Of a stretch of 64,000 nt of DNA, positions 36,732 to 45,042 are shown piece by piece. How positions within the stretch are numbered: position 1 is the stretch's first letter; the number at the start of each line of letters is the position of its first letter. Made by a program: the position numbers and the translations under genes. The stretch spans positions 98,389 to 162,388 of the forward strand of contig NZ_PQBZ01000007.1 of assembly GCF_002964665.1 (NCBI RefSeq). The letters are read 5' to 3'. The stretch is from Pseudoalteromonas sp. T1lg23B (GTDB taxonomy: Bacteria; Pseudomonadota; Gammaproteobacteria; Enterobacterales; Alteromonadaceae). The notes beneath the pieces were generated by a model, which saw only the letters and a list, made by a program, of their open reading frames with translations, was not told the DNA's origin and searched no databases.

Positions 36732-39283
36732 GGGCTTTGCTCCTGTTTAGTTAAAGCGTCTTCTACTTTTTGGGTGATCTCGTCGCTCAGTCGCAACGCC
36801 CTAAAAAGCGTAAATATATTCTCTTGGTGTGTGTAATTAAAGTTCACAGGCTGCGCCTGAGCTTTGTTCTCTCCAATAATCTGTACCGCCAATGTCAGCC
36901 AGCCATCCGAGGTCAGTGCCACATCACTGCTAAGCGTCTCAATTGTCAGGTCATCTAACACTCCAATCACCGACTTCAAACTCGGCTGTTGCGCTTTGAG
37001 CGCTTCAACGGAAGCATTTTGTGCAACCTTGAGTTTGCCAATTCCCGTATTGAACAACTTGCCCTGCTCAATACTCACTGTCGCGTTTTCAATGCGCACA
37101 GGAAATATTCCTGAAACTCGACCATTAAGTTCAATGCCGGCATCTCGTCCAGCTTGTGCTATTAACCCCAAATCTAATGATTCAGCGCTTAGTTGCAATT
37201 GTTGAGGAGCCGCTGATAACTTAAGCAAATCTAAGTGAATTTGACCATCAAACACTTGCGCATTTAAGTCCTGTAACTGTGCTACATTGTCTTTAACTTG
37301 TAATTGTGCAGACAGATTAGAAAGCACCACACCTGAGCGTACCTGCCCTACAGCCACCTTAGAACTCGCTATATTAATCTTACCTGAACTGAATTGCCCG
37401 CTAATTTGCGTATCAATATCATCAATATAGTGCGTATCATACAGCGCTGACACATCTTTGAGTTGTACGCTAAAATCAGCGGTTTGTAGGTTTAAATCAC
37501 CACTGGCTTGCATGCTTAACGCTCCCTCCGCCAGTTTAAGTTTGGGTGCAACTTGAGCTAACAGTGGGTGCAACTCAGTCACCGGTTCAACGCTGACCAC
37601 CAGCTGATATGGGTGTGCCTGTGGGGAGTATTGATGCTTTAAAACGGCCTCAATGCCCGGTGCATGAATATAGTGCTCAAGCGCAGCACCACGACTTTGC
37701 TGGACTTTACTGTCAATGCTTACGTCTTTGATAGTAAGCTCTGGTAACTGTAGCTGCGCCACAGCCGTATGCCCTGAAATATCAGAGAATATTTCACCAC
37801 GTTCTAGATCTCCACGTAATCTAAACTTTGATACTACCGAGCTAAGCTGAGTATTACTGTGTGTCACCTTCTCCATAGATAGCTCGGTATCGAGGGTCAG
37901 TTGCTGATCAACGCCTAACTTGGCCTGAATATCCAGTTGATTATGTATGCTTTGGCCATCTGTAAAGTGAAGTGTTGGTGTCGTTACCTTGGCCTTGGCA
38001 TGACCATTTAACGTATCGCTAAAACCCAACACTCCTTCAATCTCTAACTGCCCTTCTTCTACCTGAAAATGTTCTAGCGATGCGCTTTGTATACTACCTT
38101 TGGCCACCCAAGATAATGTGTTAGCAGCAGGCCCCATAACGAGTTTAACGTCACCATCAAGTTGGCTGTTGCCATGCTCAAACTCAACCAAGGGTAAGCG
38201 CTCACTTTGATATACCAAACGAGTATCCAAATACAGTTCATGCGCCTTATAACTTGATGTGCCTGTGAGTGAAATACCTCCCAACTGCACACTGTTATGG
38301 GTGAAATTCAATTCACTTTTGAACTGCTTATGCGGTATTTGTGCCTGAACCTCTCGCAGCGTTAACACGCTACTTTGATCGTGACTGTGTAAAGATACCT
38401 GTTGTGTTTCGATTTGCCCGTCATAAAAATTGATAGCCGCTGGCAGCGTTAACGCCCATGGTTGCATCATCAAAGGATTGAGTTGCAGCTTATCATTCTG
38501 AGGTAATAATGTGTCACATCCCAAAGGCGTCACAGTCGTGGTTAAATCAGACGCATCTGCCACGACTTTTTGGGTGTTTAACGCGGCATTCAACTGTATT
38601 TTCCCCACACTTTGCAAAGGTAATTGACAGGATTGATAAGGCATGTTCGCTGCTAGTTGTGGCTCCGCCTTTATTACCGCACGCTCGCCCGTAAAAACAA
38701 TGCCCGCACTGCCCGTTAAAGACGTGACAAATTGGGGTAATAGCCCTTGCACTAATGGGCTTTCTAAATCGACACTTGCCTGAATTTCACTGGCTGCAAC
38801 CTGCACATCGGCGACCACATCCCCAGACAGTGAAAAGTCATATAACTGATTCTCCGTTAATGATGCACTGAATTTAGGTAACAGCGAGGACTGCTCAATA
38901 TTAATATTTTCAATATAAAGCAGTGGCCTGTTTGGCAAAGTCAGTGACAACGGTTTAAACGTCGCTGGCTCAGACGGCCCATTTGCTGCGTTTTTTATAC
39001 GAGCATTGAGTTGTGTAACGTTAATCATGGAGCGGTCGACAGACACATCTTGCAAGGTCACGGAAAAAGCCTCTGCGGTTAAACACAATGATTCAATATG
39101 GATTGAACGCCAACTGTCAAATGACCAATCCAAACAACTCATTTGCAAGTTGTGCGATTGCAAATAATGATTAGCAAGCTTTGTGCTCAATGGTTGTCTG
39201 GCTATGTACAGGCTTAAAAGCAAACCACACACCACCAACAACAGCCACTTTAACCGCCTAATAATCATACACTTGCAATCCAT
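36728..39283 (-). CDS. ydbH: YdbH, AsmA-like intermembrane lipid-transport protein
   Basis: An 851-residue protein with an N-terminal membrane anchor (LKWLLLVVCGLLLSLYIA) and a long periplasmic part rich in alternating hydrophobic beta strands, as in the AsmA-like bridge proteins. The C-terminus carries the conserved YdbH pattern GRVSGIFPVRIENATVSIEQGKL followed by the TLSSDVALTSDGWLTLAVQI strand. YdbH, TamB and YhdP are partly redundant phospholipid carriers between the two membranes in E. coli. Either Met1 (39283) or Met6 (39268) may be the start; the Shine-Dalgarno is weak for both. Gene order and overlaps with ynbE and ydbL are as in E. coli. Confidence 0.92.
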   Translation of the reverse strand: MDCKCMIIRRLKWLLLVVCGLLLSLYIARQPLSTKLANHYLQSHNLQMSCLDWSFDSWRSIHIESLCLTAEAFSVTLQDVSVDRSMINVTQLNARIKNAANGPSEPATFKPLSLTLPNRPLLYIENINIEQSSLLPKFSASLTENQLYDFSLSGDVVADVQVAASEIQASVDLESPLVQGLLPQFVTSLTGSAGIVFTGERAVIKAEPQLAANMPYQSCQLPLQSVGKIQLNAALNTQKVVADASDLTTTVTPLGCDTLLPQNDKLQLNPLMMQPWALTLPAAINFYDGQIETQQVSLHSHDQSSVLTLREVQAQIPHKQFKSELNFTHNSVQLGGISLTGTSSYKAHELYLDTRLVYQSERLPLVEFEHGNSQLDGDVKLVMGPAANTLSWVAKGSIQSASLEHFQVEEGQLEIEGVLGFSDTLNGHAKAKVTTPTLHFTDGQSIHNQLDIQAKLGVDQQLTLDTELSMEKVTHSNTQLSSVVSKFRLRGDLERGEIFSDISGHTAVAQLQLPELTIKDVSIDSKVQQSRGAALEHYIHAPGIEAVLKHQYSPQAHPYQLVVSVEPVTELHPLLAQVAPKLKLAEGALSMQASGDLNLQTADFSVQLKDVSALYDTHYIDDIDTQISGQFSSGKINIASSKVAVGQVRSGVVLSNLSAQLQVKDNVAQLQDLNAQVFDGQIHLDLLKLSAAPQQLQLSAESLDLGLIAQAGRDAGIELNGRVSGIFPVRIENATVSIEQGKLFNTGIGKLKVAQNASVEALKAQQPSLKSVIGVLDDLTIETLSSDVALTSDGWLTLAVQIIGENKAQAQPVNFNYTHQENIFTLFRALRLSDEITQKVEDALTKQEQSP

Positions 39284-39496
39284 ACATCATTACATTCATG
39301 TGCTAATAATAAAGGAAAATATCGCCGCTGTGACAAACTAATTGTAATAAGTTGTAGTCCCAAAAAGCGTCAGGAATATCATATTACATAGTCATGCAGA
39401 CAACAGAATAATGCTTTATACTAGCCTAATACTTCAGCGCCGGTAGGTGCATTTTCTAATATAAAGCAGCCTGTAAGGCCAAAATAAACCTTTGCT

Positions 39497-40168
39497 ATGA
39501 CAATGAATAAAATAATACTGATCACCTTACTTTCTTTAGTGACTTTGTGTGCACAGGCTAGTAAAGAAAAACAAGAACCACCACCGTTAAACCCAGCCTT
39601 CTACGGGGAACACCCTATGGTGCTACTCAATGAAGGTTCGAGTATTTATGCTGTTAACTTACCGCGTTATCAATTTCCCAATAACGTGCAGGTGGTGTAT
39701 CGAATTGAAAACCCCGGTGTGGCGTTTCTTAGCCTAGTAAGAGACTCAGACTTGATCACCATTAAACCTAAGAAGTTTAATATTGAGCGTCTAATGCGTG
39801 GTGAAGAGTTAGAGGTAAAAGCCGATGTGTACAGTGGCCATTTTGCCGATGGAGGTATGCAAATGCATAAAGATTACCCCATCGTGTTCAACAAAAAACT
39901 TTATTCACGTGTGCTCACGGATTTAACGCCATCGTCACAGTGGCAAGAATATGACGCTATCCCGCTCTCTGAAAACGGCAGTATTTATATTCATAAAATT
40001 CAACAGTCACCGAGTTTCAATCATTTGATCTATGTGGACCTGACCAGCGCCTGTATGCAGAAGTTTCGCACCTCTAAGCGCGTGCCACCACACAGTGAAC
40101 TAACGCTGAAATTCGTCAACTGTGGCTCATTAAAACCGATGTTTTATGACACTCAAGGGTTAGAGTGA
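39497..40168 (+). CDS. Secreted hypothetical protein
   Basis: A 223-residue protein I do not recognise. It has a signal peptide (MNKIILITLLSLVTLCAQA; the first ATG is two codons upstream), a Pro-rich NPAFYGEHPMVLLNEGSSIYA segment and mostly beta-type sequence. Two cysteines, near residues 188 and 211, could form a disulfide, which fits a periplasmic location. It stands alone between ydbH (divergent) and a LysR gene (convergent). No strong Shine-Dalgarno is visible. Confidence 0.6.
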   Translation: MTMNKIILITLLSLVTLCAQASKEKQEPPPLNPAFYGEHPMVLLNEGSSIYAVNLPRYQFPNNVQVVYRIENPGVAFLSLVRDSDLITIKPKKFNIERLMRGEELEVKADVYSGHFADGGMQMHKDYPIVFNKKLYSRVLTDLTPSSQWQEYDAIPLSENGSIYIHKIQQSPSFNHLIYVDLTSACMQKFRTSKRVPPHSELTLKFVNCGSLKPMFYDTQGLE

Positions 40169-40176
40169 GCAATAGA

Positions 40177-41052
40177 CTAAGGTTTGAGCCATTTAATTGC
40201 TTCATCCAGAGCTGTTTTTGCTCTATTTGATAGGCTTTTCTTGCTGTGAGTGCAGGCATAAATAGGCTCACTCACCGCCACATTTAAAGGGTGTGTTTTG
40301 ATGGCATTTTGCTCCCTAAATGCCTCAACAGCGTAGGCTGGCAGTACTGTAAAGCCTAAACCTCTACTGATGGGCTCTAATATAAGCCCAATCTGATTGG
40401 AAAAGCCCCGCTTTAAAAGTAAATCACTATGCTGAAATTGTTGAAAGTTAGCACTGAGTAGCAAGTCAGCATGGTGTGCACCATCGGGGTGATCAATGAA
40501 CCCCAACTCCGTGAGTGCTTGCCACGAAACAGACTTCACCTTTGCAGAAGTTACCAATAAAAGCGGCTCGCTGGCGACCAATTCACCACGTACTTCAGGC
40601 GAGGTTGGCTTAATACTCATAAAGCCAACATCAATTTTTGATGCACTTACAGCGTGCTGAATATCGTGATTTGGCGCAAACCGAAAATCAATGCAGAGTC
40701 GCGGGTGACGAGCTTGTAAGTCCAACAGTTTGGGGTATACCTTTAAGCCAACACTCCCCGGGGACATTACCTTGACCACACCTTCATGCGGGTCATCCCG
40801 TGCGATGTCATGCTCAATATTTGCCATTGAGAGTAACAAGGGCTTACCCTGTTCGTATAGCCGCTGGCCCGCGTCTGACAAAGAAAACTGCTTACCCTCT
40901 CTAATCAACAGCGTGACCTCAAGCTGTGCTTCTAACTTGCGAATATGTTGGCTGACCCCTGATTGAGTCATAAACAATTGCTGTGCAGTTTGAGTAAAGT
41001 GCCCAACTTCAACCAAAGTGCAAAAGGTGTTTAACCAAGTTACATTTATCAT
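40177..41052 (-). CDS. LysR-family regulator, divergent from a glyoxalase-fold gene
   Basis: A 291-residue protein with the LysR helix-turn-helix (NVTWLNTFCTLVEVGHFTQTA, then TQSGVSQHIRKLEAQLEVTL) and an effector domain from about residue 90. It is transcribed away from the VOC gene with 94 bases between the starts, the classical arrangement for a LysR regulator and its target, so it probably controls that gene. Confidence 0.9.
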   Translation of the reverse strand: MINVTWLNTFCTLVEVGHFTQTAQQLFMTQSGVSQHIRKLEAQLEVTLLIREGKQFSLSDAGQRLYEQGKPLLLSMANIEHDIARDDPHEGVVKVMSPGSVGLKVYPKLLDLQARHPRLCIDFRFAPNHDIQHAVSASKIDVGFMSIKPTSPEVRGELVASEPLLLVTSAKVKSVSWQALTELGFIDHPDGAHHADLLLSANFQQFQHSDLLLKRGFSNQIGLILEPISRGLGFTVLPAYAVEAFREQNAIKTHPLNVAVSEPIYACTHSKKSLSNRAKTALDEAIKWLKP

Positions 41053-41146
41053 TACGAAACGTACTCAATTTTATAACTTATAATAATTTTACTTAATCAA
41101 GTATCATTTGTAACCTGCGCTCAGACATTATTTAGGAGTGCATTTT

Positions 41147-41647
41147 ATGAACAACACCTATCCACGCAATTTTTCCCATATTGGTATTTCGGTGCCGGAC
41201 TTAGACAAAGCGGTTGAGTTTTATACCCAAGTGTTAGGCTGGTATCTCATCATGAAACCCACCGACATCAGCGAGGATGACAGCGCAATTGGGCAAATGT
41301 GTACCGATGTATTCGGTGCAGGTTGGCAGAGCTTTCGCATCGCTCACTTATCAACCGGTGACAGAATAGGAGTTGAGCTATTTCAATTTAACAATCAACG
41401 CAACCCAGAAAACAACTTCGAATATTGGAAAACCGGCATCTTTCACTTTTGCGTGCAAGACCCAAATGTAGAAGCACTCGCTGAGCGCATCGTGGCAGCA
41501 GGTGGCAAAAAACGAATGCCTGAACCTCGTTATTACTATCCAGGCAAAAAGCCATATCGCATGATTTATATGGAAGACCCATTCGGTAATATTTTGGAGA
41601 TCTACAGCCACAGTTACGAGCTAATTTATAGCGAAGGGGCCTACTAA
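41147..41647 (+). CDS. VOC-family (glyoxalase/extradiol dioxygenase fold) protein
   Basis: A 166-residue metalloprotein-type VOC protein. Candidate metal ligands occur at the usual four places: His in FSHIGISVPDL, Glu in IGVELFQF, His in GIFHFCVQD and Glu in GNILEIYSH. The pattern DPFGNILEIYSHSYELIY is common in uncharacterised lactoylglutathione-lyase-like proteins. I start it at ATG 41147, eight bases after AGGAG; a GTG three codons upstream is the alternative. The substrate is unknown; detoxification of an aldehyde or a ring-cleavage role are both possible. Likely regulated by the divergent LysR gene. Confidence 0.85.
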   Translation: MNNTYPRNFSHIGISVPDLDKAVEFYTQVLGWYLIMKPTDISEDDSAIGQMCTDVFGAGWQSFRIAHLSTGDRIGVELFQFNNQRNPENNFEYWKTGIFHFCVQDPNVEALAERIVAAGGKKRMPEPRYYYPGKKPYRMIYMEDPFGNILEIYSHSYELIYSEGAY

Positions 41648-41831
41648 ACAGCTAATGGGCGCGTTTAATATAACCGCCCTTGACTACTCACTTTGATAAG
41701 AGTTTATGTTGTATTGCCTATTGCTGATGTGAAAAAGGTGACGATTGAGTTTGTTTGAAAGGTTGGTGAGAACGAAAAACAGAAGGTCGATCTCACTCAT
41801 TTTTGGACAGAAACGTTTTAGGGTATTTATT

Positions 41832-41909
41832 CGGTAACGCCTCAAGCAGGGGCCGAAAAACCAGAGCGAAGCGGCGGTTTTTTGGTCCCTCTGGCTGGCT
41901 TTGTTAGGC
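41832..41909 (-). repeat. Integron attC site of the first cassette
   Basis: Read on the minus strand it opens with GCCTAACAAAGCC and ends GAGGCGTTACCG, with an imperfect inverted repeat between (GGGACCAAAAAACC against GGTTTTTCGGCCCC around CGCTTCGCTC). The R'' box GCCTAAC contains the stop codon of the preceding ORF, as is common in cassettes, and it is exactly complementary to the GTTAGGC at the start of the same cassette (42597-42603). Confidence 0.85.
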
Positions 41910-42590
41910 ATTTTCTTGGACCTCTTTCTGGAAGCCATGATACTTTTTATACCTAAAGTCCCTAGAGTCTCTAAAGCAAGGAGGCAAACCCTCAGGGAAG
42001 CGCTCTCCACCGAGAAATTCTAGAATATCTGATAAATAGGTTGTTACTCTAATCCAAGCATTTCTGAATGACTCAATTATCTCTTCATCAAAACCTTCAA
42101 TATGCCACTCTCTGATCAGAGCTAAAACCTGAACTTCATCTGGAGCTAAAGCCTGCATTAGTATTGGCTCTTTCTCAGAGCGCTCGATAAACCTCTTAAT
42201 TGCAAGATCGCTATCTTCAAAGGGATCAACATAAAAACCAAATTGCATCTTGATCGTATACCCTCTAATAGATGCGACAAAAGCTTTACTCTCTGGCTTT
42301 AACATTGACTTGTGAACAATATGACGACGATGCTGGATTACTTTTGAGAAAAGAGGATCTACCAACTCTAATTCTTTTCTAATTGGCTTATGCCACGCAG
42401 GAAATCCGTCATGGTTTTGTAGTGCCATATTGATCATATCGGGAATTTCCCGCAAAGATCGTATAAAGGCATTCATAGAATACCTAAGAGCGTCAGCGTC
42501 ATGATAGTTACCTTCGATCTGATGAAGATACCAGTGGCTCTCTTGCCATCTATCCAACGCAGCTTCAATTTTATCGTGAGCACAACTCAT
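41904..42590 (-). CDS. Integron cassette protein of unknown function
   Basis: A 228-residue protein starting at ATG 42590, six bases inside the cassette boundary; the frame runs ten codons further but that part is the neighbouring attC site. The sequence is largely helical with many Glu, Arg and His residues and no signal peptide or membrane helix. I recognise no family. The stretch VIQHRRHIVHKS has an Arg-rich run followed by His, loosely like the RxxxxH motif of HEPN RNases, and the helical make-up is compatible, but this is weak. It is the only ORF of its cassette and ends inside its own attC site. Confidence 0.75.
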   Translation of the reverse strand: MSCAHDKIEAALDRWQESHWYLHQIEGNYHDADALRYSMNAFIRSLREIPDMINMALQNHDGFPAWHKPIRKELELVDPLFSKVIQHRRHIVHKSMLKPESKAFVASIRGYTIKMQFGFYVDPFEDSDLAIKRFIERSEKEPILMQALAPDEVQVLALIREWHIEGFDEEIIESFRNAWIRVTTYLSDILEFLGGERFPEGLPPCFRDSRDFRYKKYHGFQKEVQENA

Positions 42591-42596
42591 GTGTAT

Positions 42597-42668
42597 GCCT
42601 AACGCCGCGCTCTGCGGCAAATTTGGAGCGCAGCGGAAAATTTGTCCGACAGCAGCGCCTTGTTAGCT
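42597..42668 (-). repeat. Integron attC site of the second cassette
   Basis: On the minus strand: AGCTAACAAGGCGCTGCTG at one end, GAGCGCGGCGTTAGGC at the other, with the central arms CAAATTTTCCGCTGCGCTCC and CCAAATTTGCCGC giving the typical long imperfect hairpin. R'' (AGCTAAC) is exactly complementary to the GTTAGCT that begins this cassette at 43918-43924. Confidence 0.88.
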
Positions 42669-42669
42669 T

Positions 42670-43896
42670 TTACCTTGGTATGTGGTAGAGCATTACTGCC
42701 AGCTTTACCACCCGGTTTCTATCACCATCAAGATGAAACTCATAGTTGAACCAAGTTTCATCTTTTTCATCAACGCACTTGAGGAAATTGGTGTGTTTTG
42801 GGGATGCTTCTTTGACAGTTTCAACCACGCTGCTAAAATCTTTGTTTGGCACAAACATAATCACCGCAGCCTTTGAATCTCTCCATGTCAGATAACCCAA
42901 AAGCTGACTTATTGTGGCCAGGAAGCTTTTTTCACCCCTCCAGAATTTGCACTCACCAATAAACACATTTGAACCTTCATACCTAAGTAATATGTCAGTT
43001 TTACCAGTTTTATTGAATGTTTCACCAGTTGCAGAACCCTCAAAATTTGGCTCCAACATCATTAAAAAGTGATCTCTAAGATGCTCTTCTTCTTTGCCCG
43101 CGTACAAACTAGGCAACCGCTCAAATTCTTTTCCCACATCATGGATTAATTTTAATATATCTATATATGTAGACTGATCAAGGCTTGGCTCGGGCGTAAA
43201 GCCTGCTTCCTTAACGCTTGGCTTATTTAAAATCGGCTTCTTTCGCTTCTGAGGCGTAGGCACAGAGAATGTTGCTGACGCCGCACTAGATTTCTTTATT
43301 GGAACACCCAATGACGCTAGAACTCCAGAGCTTTTTTGAATTCTCTGCTTTCGTGCAATAAATGCATTACGAACATATTGCTCCAAGCTAGCGTTTGATC
43401 TTTCTACTTCAGTTTTCACATTTTGATATTGCTGCAAAATGCTTCTAAGGTTTTCGTCTTTTCTACGAACTATCTCCTCAGCGTTGTCTCTGAAGTTGAT
43501 TATTTCAAAGCAAAATTCATCACGATTAACTTCGATCTCCATAGTCCACATAATTCTAGAACTAGGCATGCAATGGAGCAATTGAATGTTGCCACTTATT
43601 GGAATATGAAATTTTATTACATCTTTTTTATAGGATTTTCCTGAATAGACATGAAAGTCGCGGGGGAAACGCTCGGCTGGTATCATTTGTTCGCTAGAGG
43701 AAGCGTAGGTGTCGTCAACGTGAATTTCTAAGTTTTCAATTGTCGCCTCTGCCACTTTGTGGGCGATATAATCATCTTCATTAACGTTTAGAATGTAGTC
43801 ATCCCTTTCGGCTTCTATAGAGTGAACAACATTCGCTTTGCTTGCCTCAAGAAAGTCCCGCAACTCTCTTTCCCCGAACACTCTACTTTTTCTCAT
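42670..43896 (-). CDS. Integron cassette protein with PD-(D/E)XK nuclease-like domain
   Basis: A protein of 408 residues from ATG 43896 (AAGG five bases upstream) or 414 from ATG 43914; the frame continues upstream, but beyond 43924 it leaves the cassette. The N-terminal 130 residues are of unknown type. A coiled-coil-like segment (about residues 140-185) and a Ser/Lys/Pro-rich linker (about 190-230) follow. The last 150 residues resemble a restriction-endonuclease fold: an acidic helix EEEHLRDHFLMML, then GKTDILLRYEGSNVFIGECKF with Asp301, Glu315 and Lys317 as the D-(x)n-ExK triad. This suggests a DNA or RNA nuclease, possibly in defence, but no partner gene is present. The stop codon lies two bases before its attC. 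Confidence 0.8.
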   Translation of the reverse strand: MRKSRVFGERELRDFLEASKANVVHSIEAERDDYILNVNEDDYIAHKVAEATIENLEIHVDDTYASSSEQMIPAERFPRDFHVYSGKSYKKDVIKFHIPISGNIQLLHCMPSSRIMWTMEIEVNRDEFCFEIINFRDNAEEIVRRKDENLRSILQQYQNVKTEVERSNASLEQYVRNAFIARKQRIQKSSGVLASLGVPIKKSSAASATFSVPTPQKRKKPILNKPSVKEAGFTPEPSLDQSTYIDILKLIHDVGKEFERLPSLYAGKEEEHLRDHFLMMLEPNFEGSATGETFNKTGKTDILLRYEGSNVFIGECKFWRGEKSFLATISQLLGYLTWRDSKAAVIMFVPNKDFSSVVETVKEASPKHTNFLKCVDEKDETWFNYEFHLDGDRNRVVKLAVMLYHIPR

Positions 43897-43954
43897 ATTT
43901 GCCTTTATCTCCATGAAAGCTAACAGCGTATTACCAAGAATTCCCGCTAACACT

Positions 43955-44024
43955 CTATGTGTTAATTGTCAGAATAATCAAAATACGATTGTTAATAATC
44001 TAATTATTAACAACTTACACATAG
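43955..44024. repeat. Nested inverted repeats upstream of the cassettes
   Basis: An inner perfect palindrome GTTAATAAT-CTA-ATTATTAAC (43991-44011) lies inside an outer pair, CTATGTGTTAATTG (43955-43968) against CAACTTACACATAG (44011-44024), with two mismatches. It is AT-rich and sits about 60-130 bases upstream of the nuclease-like gene, so it may be an operator or promoter region, or a relic of the recombination site at the array's leading end. From 44025 to 44335 I see nothing else. Confidence 0.5.
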
Positions 44025-44335
44025 CTACAAGGAATTACAATTGTTTAGACTGCCCTATAACCGAGGATTTACTTAATCGAGAATGAATAAAATTACATGA
44101 ATGAGAACACACATCAAAAACAGTATGAAAATTAATAGCCTGAATGTTTATGAAAGCTTTAACAAGAAGCCGCTTAAATTACATAACGAGAGTCGATTGC
44201 TTTTAAGTCTAAATTTTGAACGTCCATTCTTCGTTCTAAGCCGCACTTAGAACATTTATGTTAACTCACAATGGGGCAAAAACGAGTTACGCTGATGGTC
44301 CGCTTCTGGCACACAACAGACGCTTACAGCCTTAT

Positions 44336-44371
44336 GTCGGATGGCGCGGCTTCGCCACTTATCCGACCTAC
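44336..44371 (+). repeat. REP-like palindrome, copy 1
   Basis: GTCGGATGGCGCGGCTTCGC begins an imperfect palindrome that ends ACTTATCCGACCTAC. It is the reverse orientation of copies 2 and 3, and forms an inverted pair with copy 2 about 50 bases away. Confidence 0.7.
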
Positions 44372-44421
44372 TTCGATGTAAATGTAGGTTAGTAAATCCA
44401 AAGGTGTCACTCAACAATCTG

Positions 44422-44452
44422 GTAGGTCGGTATAAGCGAAGCGCCATCCGAC
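44422..44452 (-). repeat. REP-like palindrome, copy 2
   Basis: GTAGGTCGGTATAAGCG begins the unit, which ends GCGCCATCCGAC and continues GTTTTCAC. It is the same as copy 3 except for one base. Such units are typical of dispersed extragenic palindromes in this group. Confidence 0.7.
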
Positions 44453-44502
44453 GTTTTCACTATTAAATTGCTATGTCTTTAGGCCTGCACCTGATAAATA
44501 CC

Positions 44503-44683
44503 TTTACATTTCCACATAAAGTATATATTGTGCTCGCAGCTCGAAAGAAAGTCTTTTATTTATACTCTCCATCTCGTTGTTTTATTCGTAATTCCTCGTC
44601 CTGAAGTTTCTAGATTCCAGTCAATTTTCACGCTATTCAAGCCTCTTGAAGGCAATCTTTTATTTAAATTTCAGGTTATTATT
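44503..44683 (+). promoter_or_regulatory. Promoter and long 5' leader of the cold-shock gene
   Basis: A possible -35 TTTACA (44503-44508) and -10 TATATT (44524-44529) with a short 15-base spacer would start transcription near 44536 and give a leader of about 148 bases before the ATG. CspA-type genes are known for leaders of this length that act as temperature-sensitive structures. The leader's fold was not computed. Confidence 0.4.
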
Positions 44684-44893
44684 ATGTCTAACACAGTTAA
44701 TGGAACAGTAAAGTGGTTCAACGAAGCAAAAGGCTTTGGTTTTATTGAGCAAGAATCTGGCGCAGATGTCTTTGCCCACTTTAGCGCTATTGCAAGCTCA
44801 GGTTTCAAAACCTTAGCGGAAGGCCAAAAAGTTGAGTTCACCCTAACTCAGGGCCAAAAAGGCCCGCAAGCTGAGAATATTGTAGCTATCTAA
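44684..44893 (+). CDS. CspA-family cold-shock protein
   Basis: A 69-residue single cold-shock domain with both RNA-binding motifs: KGFGFIEQ (RNP1) and DVFAHFSAI (RNP2). It opens [11 protein letters not shown] and ends PQAENIVAI, as in CspA/CspE proteins, which act as RNA chaperones. The upstream frame is open for 52 codons more but that is the untranslated leader. It has its own terminator. Confidence 0.96.
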   Translation: MSNTVNGTVKWFNEAKGFGFIEQESGADVFAHFSAIASSGFKTLAEGQKVEFTLTQGQKGPQAENIVAI

Positions 44894-44913
44894 GCTCTTT
44901 CTCAGTCAAAAAA

Positions 44914-44945
44914 GGGCAAGTCCGCAGGGGCTTGCCCTTTTTTTG
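44914..44945 (+). terminator. Terminator after the cold-shock gene
   Basis: GGGCAAG, ten-base loop, CTTGCCC at 44914-44937, then eight T, about 20 bases after the stop codon. Confidence 0.93.
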
Positions 44946-44951
44946 CATGTA

Positions 44952-45042
44952 TGTCTCGTCCTGAAATGTGTTTACACATTTAGGACTTATTATGACAAGT
45001 ACAGATAAACAAAGATTTAAACGAACACAAAGATATTTTTGA
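44952..45042 (+). mobile_element. Possible IS3-family remnant (terminal repeat and start of orfA)
   Basis: TGTCTCGTCCTGAAATGTG opens a region with a near-perfect 29-base inverted repeat (44958-44986), followed five bases later by ATG 44992 and sixteen codons (MTSTDKQRFKRTQRYF) before a stop. A Lys/Arg-rich start ending in KRTQR, just after such a palindrome, is how several marine IS3-family transposase OrfA genes begin. The rest of the element is absent. This is from memory of the family and is only moderately supported. Confidence 0.4.

Larger units (their letters stand above)
41838..43924 (-). mobile_element. Two-cassette integron array without integrase (CALIN-like)
   Basis: Two units, each beginning with a TTRRRY-type core, carrying one ORF and closing with an attC site, are joined head to tail on the minus strand. 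Boundaries are GTTAGCT (43918-43924), GTTAGGC (42597-42603) and GTTACCG (41832-41838). No intI gene lies in the 600 bases beyond either end, so this is a cluster of attC sites lacking an integrase, probably placed by an integrase acting from elsewhere. Confidence 0.85.

Noticed and set aside
41684..42010. Minus-strand 108-codon frame containing an Arg/Lys-rich SQRDQKTAASLWFFGP stretch
   Set aside because: It reads through the attC site and into the cassette ORF in another frame; translated attC sites often give this sort of sequence. There is no Shine-Dalgarno.
43838..44086. Plus-strand 82-codon frame beyond the cassettes, tested as a remnant of an integron integrase
   Set aside because: It is mostly antisense to the nuclease-like gene and shows no tyrosine-recombinase motif.
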